Source: Kluyvera intermedia
Lineage (GTDB): Bacteria > Pseudomonadota > Gammaproteobacteria > Enterobacterales > Enterobacteriaceae
Direction of reading: 5' to 3'
NCBI RefSeq assembly: GCF_034424175.1
Contig: NZ_CP139986.1
Location: 3,596,001-3,660,000 of the forward strand
Length of the DNA: 64,000 nucleotides
Shown: piece after piece, positions 54,101 through 62,713 of the stretch
Layout of the letters: every line of letters starts with the position of its first letter
Position numbering within the stretch: the first letter of the stretch is position 1
The notes under the pieces: model-generated
Told to the model about the DNA's origin: nothing
Database searches by the model: none
The model's input: the letters and a program-made list of their open reading frames with translations, nothing else
Translations under genes and position numbers: made by a program

Positions 54101-54111
54101 GAAATACAGAA

Positions 54112-55044
54112 TCAACAATGCGCTTTCAGCGCCGCAATATCCTTCGGTGTCGTGCGACAGCAACCGCCAATCAGCTTCGCCCCCGCCGCCAGCCACTGCG
54201 GCAGATAACCCTCAAGCGTGGCACAGGCTTCGCCGTGATGATGCCAGGTTTTCGTCACCGCATCATAATGCTCGCCTGAATTGGGATAAACCACCAGCGG
54301 CAGCGGCGTCTGGCTGTGCAGATACGACAGCGCATCCGTGGTGTTTTCCAGCGCGATACAGTTAACCCCTACCGCCACAATCTGCGGATAATCCGCCAGC
54401 AGCGCCAGCACATCGCACAGCGGCGTACCATCGCTAAGATGCTGCGAGTCACGCAGGGTAAATGAGAACCACGCCTGCGCCACCGGATACTCCGCCAGCA
54501 GTTGCGCCAGCGCGCGAATCTCAGCGAATGACGGCAGCGTTTCACAGGCCAGCAGATCGACACCCGCCTCCAGCAGCGCTTCCACGCGCGGACGGTGGAA
54601 TTCCTGAAACACCTGCGCGCTGCGTTGATAATCACCGCGATACTCCGAACCGTCCGCCAGGTACGCGCCATAAGGCCCGACCGATCCGGCAATCAACAAC
54701 CCTTTCGCCGTCGGATTTTCCGCCAGATAAGATTCGCGCGCCTGGCGAGCCAGTTCGACGCTTTTGCCAATGAGCGATCGCGACTGCGCTTCATCCAGCC
54801 CGCGAGCGGCAAAGCCATCCGGCGTTGCCTGATAGCTGGCGGTAATCGCCACCTGCGCCCCGGCGCGGAAGTAGTCGAGATGCACGTCGTAAATCAGCTG
54901 CGGGTTTTCCATCAGCACTTTTGCCGACCACAGGCTGTCCGTCAGATCGCAGCCGCGCGCTTCCAGCTCCGTCGCCATCGCCCCGTCCAGCAGGACAAAG
55001 GGATGTTCAGCCAAAATAGCGGTTAAAGGATTATTCTGCGGCAT
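54112..55044 (-). CDS. mmuM: Homocysteine S-methyltransferase
   Basis: Transfers a methyl group from S-methylmethionine to homocysteine, yielding two methionines. The 310 residues match E. coli MmuM. The zinc-binding Cys are visible in VAVGVNCIAL and the C-terminal GGCCRTTP motif. It overlaps the mmuP stop by 14 bases, as expected for a coupled transport and use operon. Confidence 0.96.
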   Translation of the reverse strand: MPQNNPLTAILAEHPFVLLDGAMATELEARGCDLTDSLWSAKVLMENPQLIYDVHLDYFRAGAQVAITASYQATPDGFAARGLDEAQSRSLIGKSVELARQARESYLAENPTAKGLLIAGSVGPYGAYLADGSEYRGDYQRSAQVFQEFHRPRVEALLEAGVDLLACETLPSFAEIRALAQLLAEYPVAQAWFSFTLRDSQHLSDGTPLCDVLALLADYPQIVAVGVNCIALENTTDALSYLHSQTPLPLVVYPNSGEHYDAVTKTWHHHGEACATLEGYLPQWLAAGAKLIGGCCRTTPKDIAALKAHC

Positions 55045-56443
55045 GCTGCGGCTCCTGTTGGGTTTGACGTGAACGCGTTAAGAAGTAGGCACCATAACAC
55101 AGCGCCACGAACGGCAGCCCGCACCATAGCGCAATACGCTGCGACGGATCAAAGGCCAGCCCGACGCAGGCCACCAGGCACAGAATAAAGCCTAATATTG
55201 GCACCAGCGGATACCACGGTGCGCGGTAGTGCAGTTCGCTCAGGGCTTTCCCCTGTTGAAGATGACGACGGCGGAAGACAAAGTGCGAGGCGCAGATGCT
55301 AATCCACACCGCCACCACCGCAAAACCGGAAATCGCCGACAACGCCACGAATACGGTATCCGGTGCCACAATACTGGAAAATAGCGCCAGTAAACCGCCC
55401 AGCATACTGACCGACAGCGCCACCAGCGGCACGCCATTTTTATTCAATTGCGAGAAACAACGCGGCAACGTGCGCTCGTTGGAAAGCGACCACAGCATAC
55501 GCCCGGAAGCATACAGGCCGGAGTTTGCCGCCGACAAAATCGCGGTCAGAATAACGAAGTTAAAGATGTCCGCCGCATACGGAATACCGACCTTTTCAAA
55601 CACCAACACAAACGGACTTTTCTCCACGCCCGCCTGCTGCATCGGGATCAACGCCGCCAGCACAAAAACGGTGCCGATAAAGAAAATAATCAGCCGCGCA
55701 ATGGTGGTGCGGATCGCCACCGGAATCACTTTATGCGGATTTTGCGTCTCACCGGCAGCAATGCCGATAAGCTCGGTGCCCGAGAAGGCAAAGTTCACCG
55801 CCACCATAGTCATCAGGATCGGCAAGCCACCGTGCGGGAACCAGCCTTCAGCGGTAATGTTGGCGAGACCCGGCGCGGGTGAGCCGTCCTGCATCGGAAT
55901 AAAACCAAATATCGCCGCGCCGCCCAGGACGATAAACGCGATGATGGTAATCACCTTTACCAACGAGAACCAGAACTCCCCTTCAGCAAAGAAGCGGGTG
56001 GAGATAATGTTTAGGCCAAAAATCAGCACGCAGAACAGTAAGCACCATGTCCACACCGGCACCTGCGGGAACCAGTACTGCATACAAAATCCGGCGGCGG
56101 TAAAGCTGGAACCAAGCGCCACGGTCCAGGTCAGCCAGTAGAGCCAGGCCACCGTATAGCCCGTTGCCGGGCCAAGATAGCGTGCGGCATAAACGTGGAA
56201 AGCGCCGGTTTCCGGCATTGCTACCGACAGTTCGCCGAGGCATTGCATCACCAGCCAGACCACCAGTGCGCCAATCAGATAGGCTAAGAGCGTACCCGCC
56301 GCGCCGGTGGTGGAGATGATATAGCCGGTATTGAAAAAGAGCCCTGTGCCAATAACGCCACCCAGCGACAGCATAATCAGGTGACGGGTTTTCATGGTGC
56401 GCTTTAGTTGCCCACCTTGTTGTGTTGTGTCTGTGGTTTGCAT
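55031..56443 (-). CDS. mmuP: S-methylmethionine permease
   Basis: An APC-family amino acid permease with about twelve membrane helices (470 residues; E. coli MmuP 467). Motifs typical of the family are MLSLGGVIGTGLFFNTG and ELSVAMPETGAFHVYAARYLG. An aagg ribosome site precedes ATG 56443. Its partner mmuM follows directly, so cells can take up and use plant-derived S-methylmethionine. Confidence 0.95.
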   Translation of the reverse strand: MQTTDTTQQGGQLKRTMKTRHLIMLSLGGVIGTGLFFNTGYIISTTGAAGTLLAYLIGALVVWLVMQCLGELSVAMPETGAFHVYAARYLGPATGYTVAWLYWLTWTVALGSSFTAAGFCMQYWFPQVPVWTWCLLFCVLIFGLNIISTRFFAEGEFWFSLVKVITIIAFIVLGGAAIFGFIPMQDGSPAPGLANITAEGWFPHGGLPILMTMVAVNFAFSGTELIGIAAGETQNPHKVIPVAIRTTIARLIIFFIGTVFVLAALIPMQQAGVEKSPFVLVFEKVGIPYAADIFNFVILTAILSAANSGLYASGRMLWSLSNERTLPRCFSQLNKNGVPLVALSVSMLGGLLALFSSIVAPDTVFVALSAISGFAVVAVWISICASHFVFRRRHLQQGKALSELHYRAPWYPLVPILGFILCLVACVGLAFDPSQRIALWCGLPFVALCYGAYFLTRSRQTQQEPQHAAE

Positions 56444-56561
56444 TATTACCTTCTAAACGTATGGACATCTAAACATCCAAATCAGAGGGAAGTTATACAA
56501 TGATTGTCGAGGGATTGCAAAGAAGGGGGAGTACCAGAAATGGGGGATTGGCAGCAAGAGC

Positions 56562-57094
56562 CCCTCACCCTAACCCTCTCCCCAGAGGGGCGAGGGGATC
56601 GTTCGGCGTCGTTTGTGAGTGGGCAGTTCAGCCAGAAGCCTGCACCGCTTTTCTCCCTCTGTCCAAAGGAACGAGGGGATCATTCAGCGTCGTTTGTGAG
56701 TGGGCAGTTCAGCCAGAAGCCTGCGCCGCTTTTCTCCCTCTCCCCCAGAGGGGCGAGGGGATCGTTCGGCGTCGTTTGTGAGTGGGTAGTTCAGCCAGAA
56801 GCCTGCACCGCTTTTCTCCCTCTGTCCAAAGGAACGAGGAGATCATTCAGCGTCGTTTGTGAGTGGGCAGCTCAACCAGAAGCCTGCGCCGCTTTTCTCC
56901 CTCCCCCCAGAGGGGCGAGGGGATCATTCAGCGTCGTTTGTGAGTGGGTAGTTCAGCCAGAAGCCTGCACCGCTTTTCTCCCTCTCCTCAAGGGGCGAGG
57001 GGATCATTCAGCGTCGTTTGTGAGTGGGCAGCTCAACCAGAAGCCTGCGCCGCTTTTCTCCCTCTCCCTTCCAGGGAGAGGGCCGGGGTGAGGG
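56562..57094. repeat. Tandem array of six about 81-bp units inside an inverted-repeat-bounded element
   Basis: The element is bounded by 21-22-base inverted repeats (56562-56583 and 57074-57094) of the same kind as at 28.0 and 62.6 kb. Between them the anchor gtttgtgagtggg occurs at 56611, 56692, 56774, 56855, 56936 and 57016, so periods are 81, 82, 81, 81 and 80 bases. Units 1, 3, 5 share tgcaccgc and units 2, 4, 6 share tgcgccgc, and the linkers also alternate, giving three dimers of about 162 bases. Several frames are open because a unit is 27 codons long. No ribosome site or protein homology supports a gene. The flanking 56444-56561 holds only the mmuP promoter region. Confidence 0.9.
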
Positions 57095-57127
57095 TACAAC
57101 GCGCACCCAACCCACTACCAAAAGACC

Positions 57128-58249
57128 TTATTCCGCGAAGAACCAATACCCCTGATTAATCAGGCCAGTCAGCTCAACAATAAACGCCGGGTTTTGCAGC
57201 GCCTCACCAAAGTAGGTTTTATCCAGCACGGTGTAACGGCTCAACACATCCGCCGCCTGCGGGGAGCAGGTTTCCAGACGTTCGCTGTTAATAAAGAAGC
57301 TGCCGCCCACATTCAGTACACGCAGGCCGTTCAGGCGGCGCAGAGTCTCGCCATCTTCCAGCGCTGCCGCCACTTCTTCCGGTTCAAACGGTGGCTCAGC
57401 TGGCGCAATATCCAGCTCATGGCGCGGCGTTGAGGCAAAGCTACCGAACCACTGCTTGAAATCATTCGGCTGGCGGATCATGTCGATCATCAACGTACGC
57501 AGACGCTCAAGTTCATGATCTTCAACTTTCCCTGCATGTTCACGGCAAGTGAGATCAGGATCGGTGTAATACTTCTCACCCAGATCGTTTTCCAACACGT
57601 AGTCGGCAAAACTGCTGATAAGCTCTCGACCGTTCGGCCCACGGAAACCGACGGAGTAGTTCAGCGTAGCTTCGTAAGTAAAACCGTCATGTGGGAATCC
57701 TGGCGGGATATAAAGAATATCGCCCGGCTCCATTTCCACTTCAATAATCGGGGTAAACGGCTCAACGTGCAGCAGGGCCGGATGCGGACAGTGCTGTTTT
57801 AACGGCAGCGCATCGCCCACACGCCAGCGGCGACGCCCCATCCCCTGAATAATAAACACATCGTAGGGGTCGATATGCGGCCCCACACCGCCGCCCGGTA
57901 CGGAGAAGGAGATCATCAGATCGTCCAGACGCCAGTCCGGCAGCACACGAAACGGTGTGACCAGTTCCGCAGCAGGCTCATGCCAGTGGTTTACCGCCTG
58001 CGCCAGCAATGACCAGTTTTTCTCACCCAGGTGGTCAAAACTTTCAAACGGCCCATGGCTTGCAGACCAGACACCGTCGTCATGGCTTACCAGACGGCTG
58101 CTAACTTCCATCTCCATCGTCAGACCGGCCAGTTCATCCGGGGTAATCGGGTCGACGAAGTTTGGGAACGCGTTTTTTAACACTACCGGCTGCTTTTGCC
58201 AGTATTTTTCTAAAAATTCTGGCCAGTTAAGATTCAGTTGATAAGCCAT
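57128..58249 (-). CDS. roxA: 50S ribosomal protein L16 arginine hydroxylase RoxA (YcfD)
   Basis: A JmjC/cupin-type 2-oxoglutarate oxygenase that hydroxylates an Arg of ribosomal protein L16. The 373 residues equal the E. coli length and follow it closely in the catalytic domain: FSVPGGGVGPHIDPYDVF with the HxD metal pair, RRRWRVG, and GDILYIPPGFPHDGF with the second His. The C-terminus ends GYWFFAE. In E. coli the gene lies near phoPQ, so the position here, between a repeat array and a diguanylate cyclase, is different. It could be the sole copy moved, or a second copy. Confidence 0.9.
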   Translation of the reverse strand: MAYQLNLNWPEFLEKYWQKQPVVLKNAFPNFVDPITPDELAGLTMEMEVSSRLVSHDDGVWSASHGPFESFDHLGEKNWSLLAQAVNHWHEPAAELVTPFRVLPDWRLDDLMISFSVPGGGVGPHIDPYDVFIIQGMGRRRWRVGDALPLKQHCPHPALLHVEPFTPIIEVEMEPGDILYIPPGFPHDGFTYEATLNYSVGFRGPNGRELISSFADYVLENDLGEKYYTDPDLTCREHAGKVEDHELERLRTLMIDMIRQPNDFKQWFGSFASTPRHELDIAPAEPPFEPEEVAAALEDGETLRRLNGLRVLNVGGSFFINSERLETCSPQAADVLSRYTVLDKTYFGEALQNPAFIVELTGLINQGYWFFAE

Positions 58250-58380
58250 GTTTCATACCATCAGTAGAGAAGTGAGCGCGATTATAAGAAGCAACCCGAC
58301 AGCGCGCTTTGTGATGAATCAATTACGGGTACGTACTGATGAATGACATGCATAGCGTATTACCGTTTTAGCGGACAACT

Positions 58381-59685
58381 TCAGGCCACCACCACGCGGT
58401 TTCGCCCCTGCTGTTTCGCTCGATACAGCGCGGCATCGCTGCTGCTAATCAGCTCAGCGCTGATATGACCTGTGCTTTGAATATTACAGACCAGCCGCGA
58501 CGCGTCCCAGGTCATCACCCCCAGACTAATGGTTAACATGCAGTCAATTGAGCTGCTTTCATGTTCAATCCCGAGCGCCTGCACCCGCTCACGCAGACGC
58601 TCGGCAACGGCCTGAGCGCCCTCGCCGTCGGTATCCGGCAATATGACCAGGAACTCTTCTCCCCCATAGCGGCTCACGCAATCCGCCGGACGCAGGCCCC
58701 CTCGAAGTGCTTCAGCGACGGAACGCAGCACCTGGTCGCCCGCCTGATGGCCGTAGGTATCGTTATAACGCTTAAAGAAATCAATATCGGCCATACACAA
58801 TGAGAGTGAAGTGCCTTCACGCTGAGCACGGGTAATTTCATCATTAAGCCGTTCATCCATATAGCGCCGGTTAAACAGGCCGGTCAGATGATCCCGCTCG
58901 GCATATTGCAGCAACGTTTGGTTAGCGCTAGCCAGTTGCTCCTCTGCCAGTTTGCGGTCGGTGATATCCATCCACGCCGCAGAAATGCCCGCCACGCTGC
59001 CGCCAGCGTCATGCACTGGCATCGGTTTGATATAAAAATAACGCCCGTGGAGAAACACCTCCTGGCTGGTAATCTGATGACCGCTATCCAGCAAAATAAA
59101 ATCCTGCTGCAACAACGAGTGCCATTCCGGCACAATCTCGGCGAGAGGTTTCCCTATCAGCGTTTCTTCTGTCTCCCCCAGCAATTCGCCCATCGCCTTA
59201 TTCGCTCTGGTCAACTGGCCGCTGCGATTGATAACACACAGCGCCAGCGGCGTATTCTGGTAGATAGATTCGAGTTGCAGCACGCGTTCGCCAAGCAAAG
59301 AGATATCGCGATCGGTGCCGCGATAACCCGTTAATGTTCCGTGCTCATCAAACAGCGGGATCCCGCTGGTTTCGAGGATCACCACGCTACCGTCCGCGCG
59401 CAAATTACGGTTTATCAATCCTGAGAAGGGTTGTTTCGACGCCAGGATATCTTCGAAGCTTTTTTTCAGCCGTTCCGTTTCCCCGGGAGCCATAAAGTCG
59501 AACGGCGTACGGCCCAGCACCTCTTCTGGCGTATAGCCAAGCTGGTTTTTCACCACCTCCGAGACCCAGACATATCGGCTTTGGGCATCCACTTCCCACA
59601 CCCAATCGGTATTGTGATGCAAAAGATCCGCCAGACGTGCCGAATTATCCCTTTCCTGCCGCGTAAACTGCTTATCCATGGCCAT
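58381..59685 (-). CDS. PAS-PAS-GGDEF diguanylate cyclase
   Basis: A cytoplasmic protein of 434 residues with two PAS domains (about 17-125 and 135-250) and a GGDEF domain (about 262-434). The active site is GGEEF within SRYGGEEFLVILPDTD, and the RPAD sequence five residues before it fits the c-di-GMP inhibitory I-site, so the enzyme should make c-di-GMP and be subject to product inhibition. No membrane segment is visible; the signal is presumably sensed by the PAS domains. ATG 59679, two codons later, is an alternative start with better ribosome site spacing. Confidence 0.9.
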   Translation of the reverse strand: MAMDKQFTRQERDNSARLADLLHHNTDWVWEVDAQSRYVWVSEVVKNQLGYTPEEVLGRTPFDFMAPGETERLKKSFEDILASKQPFSGLINRNLRADGSVVILETSGIPLFDEHGTLTGYRGTDRDISLLGERVLQLESIYQNTPLALCVINRSGQLTRANKAMGELLGETEETLIGKPLAEIVPEWHSLLQQDFILLDSGHQITSQEVFLHGRYFYIKPMPVHDAGGSVAGISAAWMDITDRKLAEEQLASANQTLLQYAERDHLTGLFNRRYMDERLNDEITRAQREGTSLSLCMADIDFFKRYNDTYGHQAGDQVLRSVAEALRGGLRPADCVSRYGGEEFLVILPDTDGEGAQAVAERLRERVQALGIEHESSSIDCMLTISLGVMTWDASRLVCNIQSTGHISAELISSSDAALYRAKQQGRNRVVVA

Positions 59686-59839
59686 TCATCCTTTTCCTTA
59701 GCCGGTCACCCAGCTTAATGCACAATAAATAGCCAATTCGTCAACGACGATATAATGACTCATTATCCATTCATCGCTTATTCTTTAACGATTCGTGCTG
59801 CTGAACTATTCTTATAACAAAAATAAAGGAGGCTTGCCT

Positions 59840-60052
59840 GTGATTTCAATTGAATATTTATGTCCTGATTGTGCAACGGTAATAGTCATATCCAATATTG
59901 AAAAAATCAAAAATTCGCAAGATGAATACCCGCTTAAGTGTCCTGCCTGTGGCGGTCACATCAGTAAAGACGCGCTAATCACATTCGCGCGTCAAAAAGC
60001 ACAGGCAATGATTGATGAAGCGTTATCACAGCTAAAAAAGACGGTGCTTTAA
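59840..60052 (+). CDS. Small zinc-ribbon protein of unknown function
   Basis: A 70-residue protein beginning at GTG 59840, seven bases after a strong aaggagg ribosome site; an in-frame GTG at 59795 has none. Two CxxC pairs (YLCPDCAT and KCPACGGH) about 28 residues apart form a likely zinc ribbon, followed by a C-terminal helix (DALITFARQKAQAMIDEAL). I do not recognise the family. It is divergent from the diguanylate cyclase and AT-rich. Single-gene unit between that gene and the hpa cluster. Confidence 0.7.
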   Translation: MISIEYLCPDCATVIVISNIEKIKNSQDEYPLKCPACGGHISKDALITFARQKAQAMIDEALSQLKKTVL

Positions 60053-60233
60053 TTTAAAAAAGAGAGTCCCATTAAATTACCATTCGCTAGATAAAGAATA
60101 TTACACGTCATCTATTAAGTATTATTTCACCATATTCATTAACTATTGCTAATCCATTAATCCGGCTACTTAAAAATATGCTGAATGTTTTGAAAAATTA
60201 ACAGCTAGCGCTGTACAGGTCGCCTTGCTGCGG

Positions 60234-60268
60234 ACAATAAAAACGGATGGCCTTCTGGCTCATCCGTT
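60234..60268 (-). terminator. Intrinsic terminator after hpaC
   Basis: On the minus strand aacggatg pairs with catccgtt across an 11-base loop and runs into TTTTTATTG. It begins 24 bases after the hpaC stop. Confidence 0.8.
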
Positions 60269-60291
60269 GGGTTAAATCAGACACGCCCCAG

Positions 60292-60807
60292 CTAGGCTAA
60301 CGCAGCCACTTCCATCATCACCGGATGAAAACGGCGTTTAAAGTAGACCAGTCCGTGCCCCTCTTCTTCCGCCAGCGCAATATTCTGGATCTCCACCAGA
60401 TAAACCAAATGGCTACCGATGGTCTGTACCTGGCGAATTTCCCCTTCCAGACTCGCCAGCGCATTGCTCAAAACCGGTTGCGCTAACGCGCCATGCTGCC
60501 AGCCAGTGAGGCTAAAACGCTCATCCATAGCCATGCCGGTCATTCCAGCAAAATGACGCGCCATGATCTCCTGATCGTGGTTGAGCACGTTAATACACAG
60601 CTTGCCGTTCCCCTGAAATACCGGGTTCATCGCGCTATTGGCATTGATACACACCATCACCGACGGCGGCGAATCCGTCACCGAACAGACCGCTGTAGCG
60701 GTGATGCCGCAGCGCCCGGCTTCACCCTCGGTCGTGACAACGTTTACAGCAGCCGAGAGGCTGGCCATCGCATCGCGAAAACGCAGGCGTTGTTCATCTA
60801 ATTGCAT
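60292..60807 (-). CDS. hpaC: 4-hydroxyphenylacetate 3-monooxygenase, flavin reductase component
   Basis: Supplies reduced FAD to HpaB. The 171-residue protein belongs to the flavin reductase-like family, with GRCGITATAVCSVTDSPPSVMVCIN and GNGKLCINVLNHDQEIMARHFAG. E. coli W HpaC has 170 residues. It lies 16 bases after hpaB and ends the operon. Confidence 0.95.
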   Translation of the reverse strand: MQLDEQRLRFRDAMASLSAAVNVVTTEGEAGRCGITATAVCSVTDSPPSVMVCINANSAMNPVFQGNGKLCINVLNHDQEIMARHFAGMTGMAMDERFSLTGWQHGALAQPVLSNALASLEGEIRQVQTIGSHLVYLVEIQNIALAEEEGHGLVYFKRRFHPVMMEVAALA

Positions 60808-60823
60808 TGTGACCTCCCACTGC

Positions 60824-62389
60824 CTATGACTTCAGCAGCTTATCCAGCAGATTAATATCAGCGTTATTGTGCAGGTGCGGCACCGTCCAGCCATTCTGGT
60901 CGTATTCAGACAAGCAGCGATCGACCATCGCCATCATTTTGTCCATGTTGCCCGAGGTCTGCGCCTGACGCAGACATTGCAGACGGATCTCATCCTGGCT
61001 ACCGGAGTAGTTAATTTCATACAGCTCGTGACGGCCGCCAAACTCGCTGCCGATGGCATCCCACATCAGCTTTAAGATCTTGATACGTTCTACATGATCC
61101 ATACCGTTAGAGCCGCGTACGTATTTCGCCAGGTACTTGTCTATCTGCGGGTTATTCAGATCGCGGGCGCTCGACGGCAGATAAATGAGGCCGCTGGTGA
61201 CGTTACGTTCGATGATATTTTTGATCTTGGCATAGGCCATCGGCGCCATCACACGATAGGTTTGCAGCGCGGCATGATCCGGCAGATACGCCCCGTTGAC
61301 CCACGGTGTGGCTTCCGAGCACATGGAATCGCTTAGCGCCCAGAACATGTTGCGCCAGGCTACCACTTCGCCAAGATCCGCCTGCACACCGCGAAACTCA
61401 GATGTCCCGGTACATTCCAGCGATTTCTTCAGCAGGCCGGTGATGAAATCAAGCTTCACCGCCAGACGTACGCAAGCCTGTAACGGATACATACGGGCAA
61501 AACCGCCTTCCATCGTCCAGCGACGGCAGCGATCAAAATCGCGGTAGATCAGCACGTTTTCCCACGGGATTAAGACCTTATCCATCACCAGGATCGCATC
61601 ATTTTCATCGAAGCGGCTGGAGAGCGGGTAGTCGTAAGGCGAACCGGTCGCCCCCGCCACCAGCTCATAAGATGCGCGAGAAATCAGCTTCACGCCTTCG
61701 GCATCCATCGGTGCGACGAACATCAGCGCGAAATCCGGGTTTTCGCCCATGACCTGCGCGGATCCAAAGCCAATCATGTTGTAGTGGGTCAGCGCCGAGT
61801 TAGTCGCCACCACTTTTGCACCGCTGACAATAATCCCGGCATCGGTCTCTTTTTCCAGCTTGATGTAGACGTCTTTCACTTCATCAGCGGGCTTATGACG
61901 GTCGATAGGCGGGTTGACGATAGCGTGGTTAAAGTACAGACCCGTTTCCTGAATACGCGAGTACCAGTGGCGAGCGTTCTGCTCGAACTGGCCGTAGAAC
62001 GCCGGGTTCGCGCCCAGCGCGCTGCCGAAGGCAGCTTTATAGTCCGGCGTGCGTCCCATCCAACCATATGAGAGGCGTGACCATTCTGCGATGGCGTCGC
62101 GCTGCTGACGCAGGTCGTCGGCACTTTTCGCCACGCGGAAGAATTTGTGGGTGTAGCCACCGCTGCCGGTATCGGTATTCCAGCACAGCTTGTCCTGCAT
62201 TTCCGGTTTGTGCAGCGCGTCGTAAAGCTGGCCGACGGAGGCCGCGGCGTTACGGAATGCCGGGTGGGTTGTCACATCTTTGACACGTTCACCGTAGATA
62301 TAGATCTCACGGCCATCCTGCAAGCTTTTCAGATACTCTTCACCGGTTAACGGGCGCTTGGTGTCTGCACGGAAATCTTCAGGTTTCAT
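60824..62389 (-). CDS. hpaB: 4-hydroxyphenylacetate 3-monooxygenase, oxygenase component
   Basis: FADH2-dependent enzyme that hydroxylates 4-hydroxyphenylacetate to 3,4-dihydroxyphenylacetate (homoprotocatechuate), the first step of the pathway. The 521 residues (E. coli W 520) start MKPEDFRADTKRPLTGEEYL and contain NPPIDRHKP, VVATNSALTHYN and GGRHELYEINYSGSQDEIR, all typical of HpaB. A ribosome site (ctggagag) precedes ATG 62389. Confidence 0.97.
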   Translation of the reverse strand: MKPEDFRADTKRPLTGEEYLKSLQDGREIYIYGERVKDVTTHPAFRNAAASVGQLYDALHKPEMQDKLCWNTDTGSGGYTHKFFRVAKSADDLRQQRDAIAEWSRLSYGWMGRTPDYKAAFGSALGANPAFYGQFEQNARHWYSRIQETGLYFNHAIVNPPIDRHKPADEVKDVYIKLEKETDAGIIVSGAKVVATNSALTHYNMIGFGSAQVMGENPDFALMFVAPMDAEGVKLISRASYELVAGATGSPYDYPLSSRFDENDAILVMDKVLIPWENVLIYRDFDRCRRWTMEGGFARMYPLQACVRLAVKLDFITGLLKKSLECTGTSEFRGVQADLGEVVAWRNMFWALSDSMCSEATPWVNGAYLPDHAALQTYRVMAPMAYAKIKNIIERNVTSGLIYLPSSARDLNNPQIDKYLAKYVRGSNGMDHVERIKILKLMWDAIGSEFGGRHELYEINYSGSQDEIRLQCLRQAQTSGNMDKMMAMVDRCLSEYDQNGWTVPHLHNNADINLLDKLLKS

Positions 62390-62555
62390 TAGGCTCTCCA
62401 GTATTCATCGGATTTGGAATTGTTAATTTTATGTTTTGTTCTTGTTTCGTAATTGAAGCGCTTAACGGAGGATCGGTGAAGAGACTTTTGGGTCAACGGC
62501 GGGTACTTTTCGGGCGGGGTTGCGTTATGTGATCTGGGTTGGGTTTGGTGCCGCT

Positions 62556-62584
62556 CCCGGCGGCGCTTCGCTTGGCTGGGCTAC
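62556..62584 (-). repeat. Diverged REP-like unit
   Basis: A 29-bp copy of the family at 48.4, 50.4 and 54.0 kb with two differences. It is single, without an inverted partner. Confidence 0.75.
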
Positions 62585-62605
62585 ATAAGGTTTGGTGCGT
62601 GTTTT

Positions 62606-62709
62606 CCCCTCTCCCCAAAGGGGCGATGGGGAAAACCAGAACGGCGCCGCGGCTGAAAACCGCACGGTCGGTTCCCTCTCCCCTCTGGGGAGAGGGTTAG
62701 GGTGAGGGG
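62606..62709. repeat. Inverted-repeat-bounded intergenic element, diverged single copy
   Basis: The right end (62687-62708) is the same inverted repeat as at 28.0 and 56.6 kb; the left end (62606-62616) keeps only its inner half. The centre differs from the other two copies. It lies just past the end of hpaA. Confidence 0.8.
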
Positions 62710-62713
62710 GCAT

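Larger units (their letters stand above)
62390..62713. other. hpaB promoter region with repeat elements
   Basis: These 324 bases between hpaA and hpaB contain the AT-rich hpaBC promoter region (62400-62470), then a diverged REP-like unit and an inverted-repeat-bounded element, listed separately. No gene is seen. A binding site for HpaA is expected but was not identified. Confidence 0.5.

Noticed and set aside
55296..56141. 281-codon frame opposite mmuP
   Set aside because: Antisense shadow of a membrane protein gene; composition reflects the complementary codons of hydrophobic residues.
56504..57091. 195-codon open frame through the repeat array
   Set aside because: It follows from 81-bp units without stop codons in several frames. 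There is no ribosome site and the protein would be repeated low-complexity sequence. Parallel frames are equally open.
56562..57094. Possible CRISPR array
   Set aside because: Units are contiguous about 81-bp tandem copies without unique spacers, and no cas genes are nearby.
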